DNA from: Pegea sp. RAD2-039
Taxonomy: Eukaryota > Chordata > Thaliacea > Salpida > Salpidae
Direction of reading: 5' to 3'
DNA length: 64,000 nucleotides
Assembly (NCBI GenBank): GCA_034620365.1
Contig: JAQGEQ010000363.1
Location: forward strand, 2,170,001-2,234,000
Part shown: one piece after another, positions 13,300 to 26,188 of the stretch
Layout: the number at the start of each line of letters is the position of its first letter
Position numbering within the stretch: position 1 is the stretch's first letter
Translations under genes and position numbers: made by a program
The notes under the pieces: model-generated
What the model was told of the DNA's origin: nothing
The model's input: the letters and a program-made list of their open reading frames with translations, nothing else
Databases searched by the model: none

Positions 13300-16200
13300 A
13301 TCTGATCACAAATTAGTTGCATTTATATACCAAGGTGTTGAGGACAACTATAAGCCTGCATACTTGCTAAATTTAATTATTAAGTTATATAATCATAAAC
13401 AGCAACAGTTGGTCTAATAATTTATAAATATATTTTATTTCATCACGTCTTCCTCAACCACATTCACTATTTTAAACATATCTTTAGCCAACCTTTATTA
13501 TAATAGTTTCTTTACTAATAATAATCAAATATTGAAATTTAAATCTCTTTCATAAGCTTTAAAGTGATTTCTTTATTTTGTTGGTTTTTAATATTTTATG
13601 ATAAACAATAATAAAATAATTTGATCATTTATTATTTACATTACTTTGCAAAAGTATACAAAGTAATAAAACCTTTGACTTTCAAATAAACTTATCGACA
13701 AAAATATTAATTTAGTTTGTTTTTAAACTTAGTGGTTCTTGTATTATTAATAAGAGTTATATTTATAAAAAGTCAATTTTTATCTTGCTATATTGTAATT
13801 ACAAATAACAGTTTTTCAATTTAACAAGAAAAAATAAAACGAGGTGTACTTGATGTGAAAAACTAAAAAATATATACCAAGTCTGAAAATATTTGTATGA
13901 AAAACGTTAAAAAAACAATAATTGAATACTAAAAAAGATATTTTTGATAAATTATATTTCACGTAATTACATATAGAAATTGATGATGCTTGAGCAAAAA
14001 ATTGAAATAAGTTTTAATATTTTTATTGGTTTGTTTGTTAAAAAAATGTGGATTAACAAGTTTGGTTTGCTCACTTAGAATAATCTGTTGTAATAAAATA
14101 AACTGCACAATAGTTTGACTATCTTCTTTTTTATAAAAGTCTTAATAATTCAATAAAAATTCAAGTTTAAATGTTTTATTAAAAGATTTAAACAATTACA
14201 TAAATCTAGAAAACATACAAATTTATTCGTGGCCATGTAAACTTAACCTTGCATTGTATCTAAAGTACATGTGTTTGAATAAAGCTATTTTTTACTTTTA
14301 TATGTATATTTTTAATTTGCAAAAAATGCAATCAAGTTTGTAGAAGGTAAACGTGTTTTTCGGGATTTTATTCAATAACAAGTTATGTTCAATTTTTATT
14401 AGCAAGATGAAAGAAATTTCTTAAGTTTCAGACTCGTTTACTTTTCACAAATGTAATCTAGTTAGCTTAAATTGTAGAATCTATTTTCCACAAGGCACTT
14501 ATTTCATTTTTAATAAAAAATTATCAAACAATTATACTACTAAATAAATTATATTTTTTTATAAATTAATTATTTTAATGAATAATTAGAATAGCTTTGC
14601 ATGTGAACAAGGATAGCTTTTTCTGCGAAATCATTTTTCTGGAAAAATATTTACAGAAATACAAAACGCTGGAACTTATTGTTGTCTTTATCAAAAGTGT
14701 TACAAAGTCTTAATATATAAGCATATTCTAATTATTAGATATTAATTGAAATATCTATTTATAGATATTTTTCAAATATTTATGTTTTTAATCTATACAG
14801 GTGTCTGTATAGCCTAGAGCAAGTCGACTATAAGTTAAATGTTGTGTTGTTGCATTTTGAATATAATAAATAGAACCGCTTGCCAAAATGCAAACACACA
14901 GAAAAAACACAACTTTTCAATCAATTAATTTTCATTACTTAAATTTAGAGTAAGCTTCTTTTATAGCTTTATCGTATGGTTCTAAATCACTACAAGCAAA
15001 TATAAATTGAAAAGTGAACAAATTAACTTTTTTTTATATAAATCATAACTTTATTTTTATACAAATGTTATTTGTTATCCTAACCCTTTTTAATAAATGT
15101 TTAAAAGTATAATTATTCCTGAAATTTATGAATTATTTCTCCCTTTTATTATTTTCATAAAAAACGTCTTTTTAGTGTCACTCGTAACTAAACAGTTTAC
15201 TTAAAGTCGTAATTGTGTTTTATTCATAATAACAAGACGTTTATAAGTTTTAATAATTTTAAACTTCGTTCTTTATTAAGATAACATTAAAAATATTTCT
15301 AACATGTTTCTACAAGTTTAAAAAATTGTTGATTTTATTAATAGGACTTAAAATGTTTAATAACCAGTCTTAAAATACAACATTTAAGAATTTATAATTA
15401 TGTCAGACATGTTATTAAAGATCATATGTAAGTTGAACTTTTCAATATTGACTATAAGAATATGATGTCACAGCTTCAAAAATAAAAACCAGTTTTATCT
15501 TTTTTAATTATGATCAGTAAACTTTTAAACATGCATACTTGTAAAAAAAATACAAAGTATTAAAAGTTTTGAAGAAAACAAGTTATTATCATAAGAACTT
15601 ATCAATTTTCTTTGAAATCACTATTTAAGGCAGCTTATTAGCATATAATTCAAGAAACATAAATTTTCAATGTCATATACGCTTTACCAATGTTTTTAAA
15701 CCGTTTAAAACTTAAGTATTTAAACATTGTAAATACTATAAACGAATAGTGCAAGTAAGCTTTGGGTATTAGCATTACTACATTAACTATATTTAATAAT
15801 TCTTTCAATACTTAAGTTTTGTAGTCTTAAAAAAGACTTATTTTGAACAAAAGTTACCTTAGCGAAATACTCTAGTTTTTAACAATATTTTTCTCGCCCT
15901 TTGTAAACTTAAGCACGATGTTGTTTATTACTTTAAGTTTTTAAATTCTATCTAACAAAATATTTACTGTTTTAATTATAGCCTTAGGTTTTTTACTCAG
16001 TTATGGGTAAAAACGTTAAACTTCAAGTGATTCGAACACAAGATAACATTTATTTTGAAAATGAACTTCAATCTTTGTTTTAATCTTTCTACTAAGTTAT
16101 GAACATTAAAGATAAAAACATTAGGACATTTCGGAAAACTCTTTATCTTCTTTTGGTAGGGTTATTTTTTAGTTAATAACTATTTTTTAGATTTAAACTC

Positions 16201-19200
16201 GCTTATGATTTTAACCATTAAAGCAAAGATGCAAAAGTATTATTTATAGAAATTATTTGTCGCTGACTTCAAAGTATTTACAAACTATTAAGGTATTGAT
16301 GATCTCTATATTTGAAATCAATAAATAAAAATAACAAACAAGTTAATATGTATTATGTATTGAGCTAACAAGAACTGTTTTAACATAAATTATAAAAGTA
16401 CAATCTAAAATACTATCTCATTAGTGTTTTGTTAGTTTTATCAAGAGAGATGATTTATAAATTAACATAAATTGCAAATACTTTCAACTTCTATATTACA
16501 GCTATTCTCATTTTCAAACTTTTCAGAAGTGAAATTTCATTTTGAATGCTTTGTGTGTTATTGTAGCCTCAAAAATTTTAGTTTATTGTTTTTTCTGTAG
16601 TACATTATAATTTTAAAACTAAAACAATTCTATAAAACTTTTTTAAGAAAGAAAACGTTAATCAAAAATAGAGATAAGTTTATAATAATCTCTTTGTTTA
16701 TATTCTTAAATCAACAATGATTAAAAAAGCAATCATACTACTTAGTACATGTTTTATTCAACTTTTGTATGTTAAACATCAAGCTTAAGTTTGTGTTTAA
16801 TAACCTTCCAATATTACAAAAAATGTTTTTGATAGTTGCAAATTTTTAAGTTGTAGTAAAGATTTTGATTTATTTGCTCTGTGAAAAGCAATAAAAAATG
16901 ATTGAAATAAACTTCTAGCACTTTGCTTAAGTAACATTTAAAAGCAAATTTAGTTAACCTAAAACTTCAATTATCAAAATTTACAGTTTATAGAGATTCA
17001 TCATTACAGGTGTTGAAATATATTAAGGCGATACTTCAACACAATTGAAGCTCAGCCATAATATTGCTAAATAATTTGCTCATACCAACAGTGAGTAAAG
17101 TAATTTTTGAAAAATATTGAAAAGCAGCTTATAGGAGGTTAATACATAAAACATTAAACGCGTAAAACGGCGTAAACTGTTTTTTCAGTTTTTTAAAAGC
17201 TTATAATATTCTTTTTAAACATACATCAGGTTAAAGATGATTTATTAGTAAGGGTTGATTGTTCTTGATGACTAGTTTCACAAAGATTTTCTTTTAAATG
17301 CTTACCATTAAAAAACATAACCTGTAAATAAATTATATTTTTCTTACTTAAATTTTTTATCGGACAAACAACTAGGAGATATGGACAGAAGAAACAAGAA
17401 GAGAAAGAGGATAGATAAAACTCTTTATCAATACAACAATCTTCTTTTTCTATACGCTTCAAACTAACTTTTAAAAAAATGCTGCACAACCAGCTAGCTG
17501 CTATTGAAGACAACATCTTGAACCATTTGATAATGGATTGCAGATTTTATATTTTTCAGATATTTTCGATTCATTTAGACCTCAAAAATACAATTTAAAT
17601 TTAAATCCATTCAATATTCTGTTTCAGCAATTATATCTTTTGAACAACAATGGATCGCTTGACGAACAATGTATTTTGAAAACCTCTAATCTTATTTTTT
17701 TTACTTTTGGTTTCCTAGTTTTATATTAAAAAATACTTTAATAATTTTAATTTCATAAATTAATTCTTACGTTCATTTAGGTTAAACTACTAACCTTTAA
17801 TAACAAGTTCCAACGAAAGTTATTTGCATTTAGTCGCTTTGTACATTTTTCTTAAATTTTATGCTTTAGCAGAAAACTTAATTCATTTCTTTGATATCCT
17901 CCTATAACTATACCTAGAAATAAAATATGATAAAATATACGAACATGATATTCTGTAACATTTGAATTTGCTTGTTTGAACACTTAAAAATAGATTTCAT
18001 TATCAACTGAAAACGCTAGTGTGATTAAAAATCAAAACATCACAGTTTAGAATAATTTTAGATTTATATAATTTCCACTGATTTATGTAATTTACATTTT
18101 TGTTATGTAAAATGTTCTCAGAAAAAAGTTTTTTGATAAAACAACTTGGCTGGCAATTTCTATAAATATTGTTTCTTGAAAACTGTTTCAAAACCAAATA
18201 TACATTTGAGAAAACGTAGATGAAACGCTTCAATAAAGACAAAAAACTTTTTTACAGCTGCCAAATAGTTAAGCAAAAGTTTATTAAAGTTAAAAACACG
18301 TCAATAAAAATTCATTATTTGTAATAACATTAAAATATTTCCAAATACAATAAATGAAAATCTGATAAAGTTTCAAAAACATAATCAAAAGGTTTTTCAT
18401 AACTGAAATGACCTTCATCAATAAAATTCTTATCAGCTCCATACAGACACATAAAAAAAAACGTAATTTGACTAAATTGTATTTTAATTTTATACCCGAA
18501 TGTTTTCCGGGACATTTGAGGTAGTCAAAAACTAAATAAATTGTTTTTAACTAATTACGTAGAGGTACGGTTTGAAATTTTGTAGGTTTGATGTATAAAT
18601 GCTAAGCTGGAAACCCGGCTGAGGTAGAGATTAGTTTAGAAAATAAGAAACTTAAGGAAAAGAATGAATTCAAAAATTCTATCAACTTAGTGAGCTAATT
18701 GAATGTTCATAAGAAATATTCAGAACTCATAAAAGTAGGAAGAATACGAATACAAAATAATATGAGTTGATAAAACACGGAGGAGTTACAAAGAAAAAAA
18801 AGGAATCTTTATATAGTTTTAAAGCTGTAAATAATTGAAATTGAGTTAAAAGATAAATTGTTTGTTCATTTTTCAGTAAATAATTATTATACTTTTGCTT
18901 TTCCACAAACTTTATAGGGGCAGTAAAGATGAAACAAAACTTGCACCAATTTATGACTTGTATCCTTGTACTCACAGCAGACTTTAATGAAGAAGACTTT
19001 GATTTTTAGAGTCTGATAACATTACAATCGCAAATTATTTGTATAAGATAAAAGAAATTCGAAAACATTTTGAAAATGTTCATATATATATTGCCCTTCA
19101 TAAATTGTTTCATACGTTTTTAAACATGATAAAAAAAGTCATCTTTTATATAATTTTAAAATGCTTCGTATATAGAGTTAACAAGTTAGATAGGAATATT

Positions 19201-19465
19201 AGGCTAACTCATTCAACGTATGTTGTGGCTTAGCGCAGTATCGCGTAATAGAATATACAAGCAAAGAGTCATTTAGAGGCCAAACATTCAAAGAAAACAC
19301 ATTTAAGCAAGCATTGGAAATATTTAATAGATAATCACCCTCATAAATGAACAGTTGGTATAAGGATTATTTGAATTAAGTCGAAATGATGAAAGTTATG
19401 TTAGTAGAAATAAAAGATGAGGTGAAAAACAAAACTTATTTTCAAGTAAATTCTTGCCGAAAAAG
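13300..19465. other. 6 kb AT-rich intergenic DNA
   Basis: I see no supported gene. Short open frames on both strands (for example near 17226-17516 and 18003-18975) have compositions expected from AT-rich noncoding DNA and no flanking exons. Local inverted repeats such as the AGATATTAATTGAAATATCT block near 14737 are present. The right end is the 3' flank of the FoxH-like gene. Confidence 0.55.
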
Positions 19466-19471
19466 ATCATT

Positions 19472-22400
19472 TTAAGATTCAGAGAGACGGCTACGCTTTT
19501 CTGAAGCTCGACAATATCGTTCTTTTCGCATATCATCGTTCCCATTTTCATAGAATATGGATTCACTCCGTGATTCGCTCGAACTTTTTCGCTTGTTGTT
19601 TGATGAAGTTGAAGCATTTTCACTATTCGCCCGAGCTATTTGTAATTTAGCAATTTCATTTTGACTCAAAACATCAATAGCAGTAGTCGTTTCAGCAGAA
19701 AATACTTGATGTAAATGAAAAGTCGTTTTTTTATCGCTAGTATTATCAAATAAATTTTGCTCTCTAAGTAACTTGTCTATGACTAGCGACGGGTCTTGAA
19801 TTAGGTTTCCATTTTCAGTAAGAAGTGCTGAAGGTACAAATGTTAGGATTAAACCAGTTTCGAGATTGAACACTTTGGAGATATCTTTGCAGTATCGATG
19901 TCCAGCTCCTCTTGATACTTGTGTGTTTTGACATAACAAAAGTTCATGAGGTATAGCTTGTATATCAACCGACCAATAATTTCCCTTTGAATGAGGTTTA
20001 AACGGATTTTTTAAGGTCTGCAAAAGATGTAGATTTTGATAGATAGAACAAAATAGTTTTGATTATCTTTAATTAATAATAAAAACAAATCAATCTTCAT
20101 TAGAAGTTTTAAAGAGCAAATTGTAACTTTTAATACGAGTAGACAATTTAAATGAACAATTTTGTAGTTGATAGAAATAGTATTTTTTAAAATGCAAGGT
20201 TACTTGTAATTTAATTTGCTCAATCATTCTTTAAAGTAATAAATCTTTTGATTATCTATTTAAAACAATAAATTAAAAACAAAATTGATTTAAATTAATT
20301 AAATGTTGACTTTCTTCTAAGAGATCATAATGAAATAAAGATTAAAATTAAAAACATGGTTGTTACTCGATAAGAGATGATCTACATGGCATTGATTTCA
20401 TGTTAAATCAAAATTTCTTTCAAAACATAAATGCAACTAATATCCTGAGTTTATATAAAACTAAATATTCAGATAAATATATTTCTTTGATCATAAAAAT
20501 GTCAAGAAACAATGTCAAATCTGACATATTTTTTAGTTTTATAAAAAACAAAATATTTTTAAACTGTTTTTATTTTAACTTAAAATTCAGATTTAACTTG
20601 ACCGTATATAAGTCGTTACAAATAAACCAAAGACATATTTGAATAACCAACGAAAAAAAAAACTTAGAAATCTAAGTAGTAAGATTAGATTGAGATCAAC
20701 TTTTAAAAGCCCTAAATTCTCAGCGCAAGACCTATTTTTCTTGCTTCATTACACTTGACCGATATCGGGCTAAAGTACATACTTGTATTATACATAGCTT
20801 GCTCTTAGTGAAGCAATAGAGCATTTTAGAATAAGAGATACCAATAATCAAAACAATTGGCAGGCATCTTATCTTTAAATACAAGTCCTAAGTTTTATCT
20901 TACTGATAAATTATCTTGTTGTAAAAATAAAACCTAAAATAGACTTTCAGTTGCAGCACGCGGTGTTGGCACAGATGAATATAATGTTAATTTTTTGATT
21001 TATGATTATATTTTCAAGTATGATGAAATAGTAAGATATGACCTAAATAAATGGAGTATATTGGCCGACGGTTTGTTCGAACATAATTTGCTAAAAATGA
21101 AGAGATTATATCTTAAAGGAGAAAGAAGAAAAACTTTTGCTCAATATCGGATGAAATAGCTCATTTCATTCATTAGGCAGTTTGAATATTTCTTCTTTTG
21201 ATTTTTTCTTCACGATAGTAGCTACGCTCTACTTGCGTTCGACTGCTTTGTAATAATATGATATAGAGACCGTTGAATGTTTTTCAAAAAAAAAGAGGTT
21301 AGAGATGATAATGATGATTCATTAGCTTTATGGTCAAATAAACATGTTTTTACTTCTAATAATTTAAAAATTACATTATAGAAAGCTAATGCAATAATAA
21401 AAATTAAATTTATTTATTTTTTGGGTCTTAATGATCGAAATGTTATTGGTTTTTAATAGATCTTTAAATCTGATTAAAATAAATCTTGGAAATTTACTAG
21501 AATAACAAGATAATATCAATTAAAATTTGACACAAAATTGTTGTTGCTTTGATAAAAAAAGGGTATGGCTTGGTGGAAATAGAATTTTGCTCTAATTATA
21601 AAGCTTACATTGAATTAAAAAAATTAAACCACTCACAAGTAAATTTCACTCAAATCTGAAATCTAAAACTATTTATTAAATAGCAAGTTTAACAATTGTA
21701 TTAAAGTAAAGTTTGATTGTACTTATCACAAATTCTAATTATAGCTTACACCATTAGAAATAGCTTCGTACAAAGTAAAATATTATCGCAACAAAGTTAC
21801 TGATGTTGCTGCATTTGTAGATCTAAAATTATTGGTTGCTTTGTATAAAAAGAATTTTTTTTCAGATTGAACATTTTTACTGATATTTTGTTCAAAAATT
21901 TTTAAAAATTTTATTTACAACGTAATCAAACGCTGATGTTATTTTGCTAAATCTAAAAGATCTCTAATGATCGTTCCTCACTTAAAGTTTTATTTTTTAT
22001 GCAGCTTTTTCTGCTTTTATGGACAATATGAAGATGAATAAAAGTTAGTGTATTGCAGAAAATAATAACAAAACTGTAAAAAATATCAGCGGTTTGTAAT
22101 GAGCTTATTTGGATAAACCTCAAGCCTGAATGTATAAACTAGTTTTAAAGTAAGATGAAATATATCACATGCCTAATAAATCACATTGAAAACAATATTC
22201 TCACCTTAATAAAACATTCAAACTGAGATAGATTATGTCTAATGGAGTCTCTCCACCCTTGATATTGGCCTCGAAAGAAAGGAAACATCTCAGCAATCCG
22301 AGCAAGGATTTGAGAGAGTTGTAATCTTTTGTTTTTAGATGAGGCAATTGCAAGAACAATCAGAGCAACGTACGAAAAAGGTGGTTTTGAGTATCGCTTG

Positions 22401-25004
22401 TAGCGTTTTGGTGGTGTGAATTTGTCCGCTGAGTTCACACTTGATTTCGATCTTTCTAAACTAATCTTACGTGAAGGAGATGACTTAATAGAAACTTGGC
22501 TTCTGGACTTTTCACTGTTATAGAGATGAATTGATTTTTCTGGGAAATTTGAAGAGATCATTGTAGGCGAAGTTGCTAAATACTGAGTCATCGGTTCTGT
22601 GCGACGAATGGATAAGTTTAGAGGGGTACTCGACGACCCTTCGGTATCCTGCAAACACAAAGCAAGATCTGTTTGAATGTTGTAAATCTTACATAATAGG
22701 TTTTAAAGTATAAAAGATTAGTATTGAACAGCTTTTAAGGAAGTAATTATTCGTGAATGTGAGAGATTTTGACTGAGAAGAAAGTTAAGAAGCTAAGATA
22801 ACTAAGATCTAAAATCAGAGATAAATAATCAAATTAGTTAAAATAAGTTAATAACTAAAATGATACTAAATAGAAAGACACTTTTAAGAAGCAAGTCAGT
22901 TTATCGAGTTCAAACTATAAATAATCTTTTAATATTTTTCAATTTATTCCAACAAAATTGTACACAGACACATATAAGAAAACTAATCAAGACTCACATC
23001 AGTGTAATGACTTGATCCAGAGCTTTTATCGGATTGATATGTTTCGTTCTTATTCAGGTGGTTGTCTGACCAAACAGTTTGATTTAAGCCACTTTTAATT
23101 AGAAGGGAAGAGCCTTTGCGGCATTTAAGACTATCAGAGAAGGAGCCTTCACTTTGAGCTGATCCAATTTTTTGACCGTGCTTAAAAGTATTTTCTGAGC
23201 TACTGAAATTATTAAAGTTACTATTAGACGGATGGACCAATGAAAACACTGATCTGTCAGATTGTAAAGACTCAATTGCTTTTAAGTTTGATAATGTTGG
23301 ACTTTCTGAGTTGGCATGAAAAGTGTTATAGTTATTGCAAAATTCAGAGCTCAGATTTGATGAAGAAGGATTAGAGGATCTATTGTTGTTACTCGATGTA
23401 CTCGATTGATAAGTAAAGTAGTTTGAAGTTGTAGCTGAATGTTTACTTCGTTTAACAAGCTCGTTGTGGTAGCTTCCATTGCGTTGCTTCGAGTACAAGT
23501 GGGGCCAATCTTGTTGTGAAACACCGGTTGTTAGAGGTTCTCTACTAGTTAGGGATGGGGGTAATTTTGATGGTTTTGCAGCAAAGTTTTGAACTGAGTA
23601 TAAAAGAGAATCCAACTGAGTAGCATTTTGTTGACTGATTGACATGTTTAGTGCATGTTCGGTACTCCGCAAAAATTCGTTTGTTTTTTCAAAATGGTCC
23701 GTCACCAAATGCTCTGCCAGATTACCATTTCGCATTCTGAATACTGGATTCCAATCATGTAAGAACTTTTCTTTATACAACTGTAACCTGTTATACCAGC
23801 GAAGTAAACACTGCTCTTGGTCTGGGGCCAATTCGTTTGATTTTTCAGGATGCTCTGAGGTTGACTTAATATTGCAATCATTTGAACTCAACATCAAGCT
23901 CGCATTTAACGCTGAAGTTAATAAATTTGGTGGAAAAAACTGTGAGTTATAACCACTGTAATCTGGAACATAACGACTTTGAACAACTTGACTTTGATCT
24001 TCCTTAGGATTTAGTCCTGAAATATTAAAGAAAGTTGTTTTATTAATATTTTGTAAAAATAACTTAATAAAAAGAAACAAACTTGTGGATGGAGCTACAA
24101 ATGGATGTTGATATTTAGGTAGCGTTGGGCACGTACAAGTTTTTATTGGAAGAATACTTTTGCTTGTTTGAGGGTCATTTGATTTGCGAGATGTTTCAAC
24201 TTGATCTGAATAAGTAAAGTTAGCAAATTAGTCATCAATATTTTGTTTCAGTTTTGTAATGTATAAACTCACAGCTTAGGAATTTTGTGAGAAATATTAT
24301 TATACAGAAATAAGAATTAAGTTCCGAATATTCATCTTATTTATGATGTTTATTATTAACAAAAGTGATTAGATATTATCTTAGCTTTTATTAAAATAAA
24401 GGTTTTAATTTAAAGGTACAATCAATTTTGGTTCAAAAACTGGTTTAATCTATTCTAAGGATGACTTTTGGTTTTGAAAACTGTAGTTTACGGTTTTGAA
24501 TTCCACAAATACCTAAAAATGCCAAAATGCACTGATTTTGCAAACTTTGTTGCACGATCACGAAATGTGAAATCATAAAACATAAAAACTGGCATTTAAC
24601 AGTTTGACAAAAGTTTTTTATCATTAATTTAACAATGTATTAAACTCTAAACAATGAACATTACTTTTAGCAACATTTTTTGTAAAGTTTTTTAAGTTAT
24701 TATTATTTATTGAAATGTTCATATCATTATAAAATGACTTATTAAAATTAGAAACTATCAAAATGTAAACAGAAAGATACAAATTTAACAAACATTTTGT
24801 TATTCTATAAAAATTGAAATCAGAAATTAAAATAAAGATACATTTTTCTTAATCATGGTTTTTAACAAACTACTAGTAGAAAGTTTCAAACATGATGTTA
24901 AACCATCTCATAACCATCTTAAATCTTAAAAAGATGAAAGACTATAAATGATAAATAATCAAAAACATACCTGGTACAGGCAACTCTTTTTTGTGAAAGT
25001 CCAT
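19472..25004 (-). CDS. FoxH: FoxH/FAST-type forkhead transcription factor
   Basis: Five exons on the minus strand: 25004-24971, 24205-24083, 24016-22998, 22648-22205 and 20017-19472, about 721 aa. Residues 1-480 are a long Ser/Asn-rich region without recognised domain. The forkhead domain begins at KPPFSYVAL (about residue 480), continues through [20 protein letters not shown], and is split by a 2.2 kb intron after CFIK. The last exon resumes with [17 protein letters not shown], then [11 protein letters not shown] and KDIS, matching the block after the forkhead that marks FoxH (IP.E.L..QNT and KD.S in vertebrate FOXH1). FoxH proteins partner Smad2/3 in Nodal/activin signalling. I could not pick out the Smad-interaction motif, and the tail is Ser- and Arg/Lys-rich. 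The protein is about twice as long as human FOXH1 because of the N-terminal extension. The domain call is secure; the first two exons are less so. Confidence 0.88.
24017..24082 (-). other. Short 66-nt intron, frame-neutral, in the FoxH gene
   Basis: GTTTGT donor and a U-rich tract ending in TTTCAG. Its length is a multiple of three and it has no in-frame stop. Retention would insert 22 mostly hydrophobic and Lys/Asn residues. Splicing is favoured by composition. Confidence 0.5.
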
Positions 25005-26029
25005 TTTCACTCAAGTTCTTCAGATTTCTTTTGCAGCCAGAAATAGTTGTGAGCAGTTAACAAAATTACTTCTATTTTTAAGTATAAATAAAATATTCAT
25101 ATAAAATAAAACACTAAACTTATTTTTTGCCGCAAGCATATAACTGAAAATAAAATATTGTTTTTAACTTCATATCTATATCGGTCAGACGGTCAAATGA
25201 ACATACAAATCAGTCAGATTCAAAATAGTTTTCAAATCATTTCATCTCAAGTCTATTACTTATCCATTATTTCCATTTTTTCGTTTTAACGTACTTAAAT
25301 TACAAAAATGAAAGTTTGAAATGTAAAAGAAATACTAAAATATAGCTTATGAAAAAAACATCGTTCAATAAGTTAGCTAACAAAACAATTTGATAAATTA
25401 ACCCAACCTATGTTTACTTGCGTTTCTTCAATGATATTATATTTTTTCGTTTGAGTTTTTATAAAAACACAAACAAACCTACGTAAATGCCACTAAAATT
25501 ATTTTATTTAAATTAGCAAGAAATATTGTATAAAACTTGAAAATTTTATGTGACTTTAATAACATTTTTATCAATAACTTATTTGATGTGTCTGGAAAGT
25601 TTTCTGATATTTTTGAAACAAACTTTACTTTTTATTTCTTAAAATATTTATTCAAGTTTTAATTTATATTAGAAGCAATAAAACAACTTTTTGTATTAAG
25701 TTTTAGATCTTAAAAATAGATCTTGATCGTAAATTCAATATTGACCCTGTTAAATTAACCAACAAATTTTGAAACACTATAAGTATAAAATAAGATGTTA
25801 ATAAATATTTTGAAATTAAAAAACTATATTCGAAGTAAATAAGATGATTTTATAAAGTAAAGAAGCTTTACATTATTAGTGACAGTAGACAACAGTTAAA
25901 GTAAACTTTAGGTAAAGTTTAAATCGTATAATAAATCAACTTTATGTATTAAAACAATTTATCGTTTCGAGCTTACATTAAAAACTTTCTCTCAAAATAA
26001 ATCTGCTAACGACTTTACCTAAGTTTAAC

Positions 26030-26188
26030 CTTTTTCTTCAAATCTTTCCACAAATTGAAGACATTCAAAAAATGTGGTCATCAAATTAAACTGTTGCGGG
26101 AGAATATCTGGGTTATAAGCTTGGGGTAATCTAGAAGACGAAGCAAGCGAGAAGCAATAGACCAATAACGCCACATTCTCAACCTTGT
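26030..26188 (-). other. Orphan exon-like segment, unknown gene
   Basis: It starts after a good acceptor (CTACTTATTTCAG) and stays open for about 52 codons to a possible donor G|GTTAAA (or a TAA just beyond). The composition looks coding: it contains DKVENVALLVY, LPQQFNLMTTFFECLQ and FVERFEEK. The LP..F..L...F..L pattern loosely recalls the start of the CDT1 geminin-binding fold, but I found no neighbouring exon that continues such a protein. It may be a relic or part of a gene I cannot assemble. Confidence 0.25.

Noticed and set aside
17226..17516. 96-codon minus-strand open frame.
   Set aside because: No homology pattern or flanking exons; the hydrophobic Cys/Ser-rich content comes from a purine-rich opposite strand.
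23644..23952. 102-codon plus-strand open frame.
   Set aside because: It is the antisense shadow of FoxH exon 3, whose frame is supported by splice sites and continuity into the forkhead exon.
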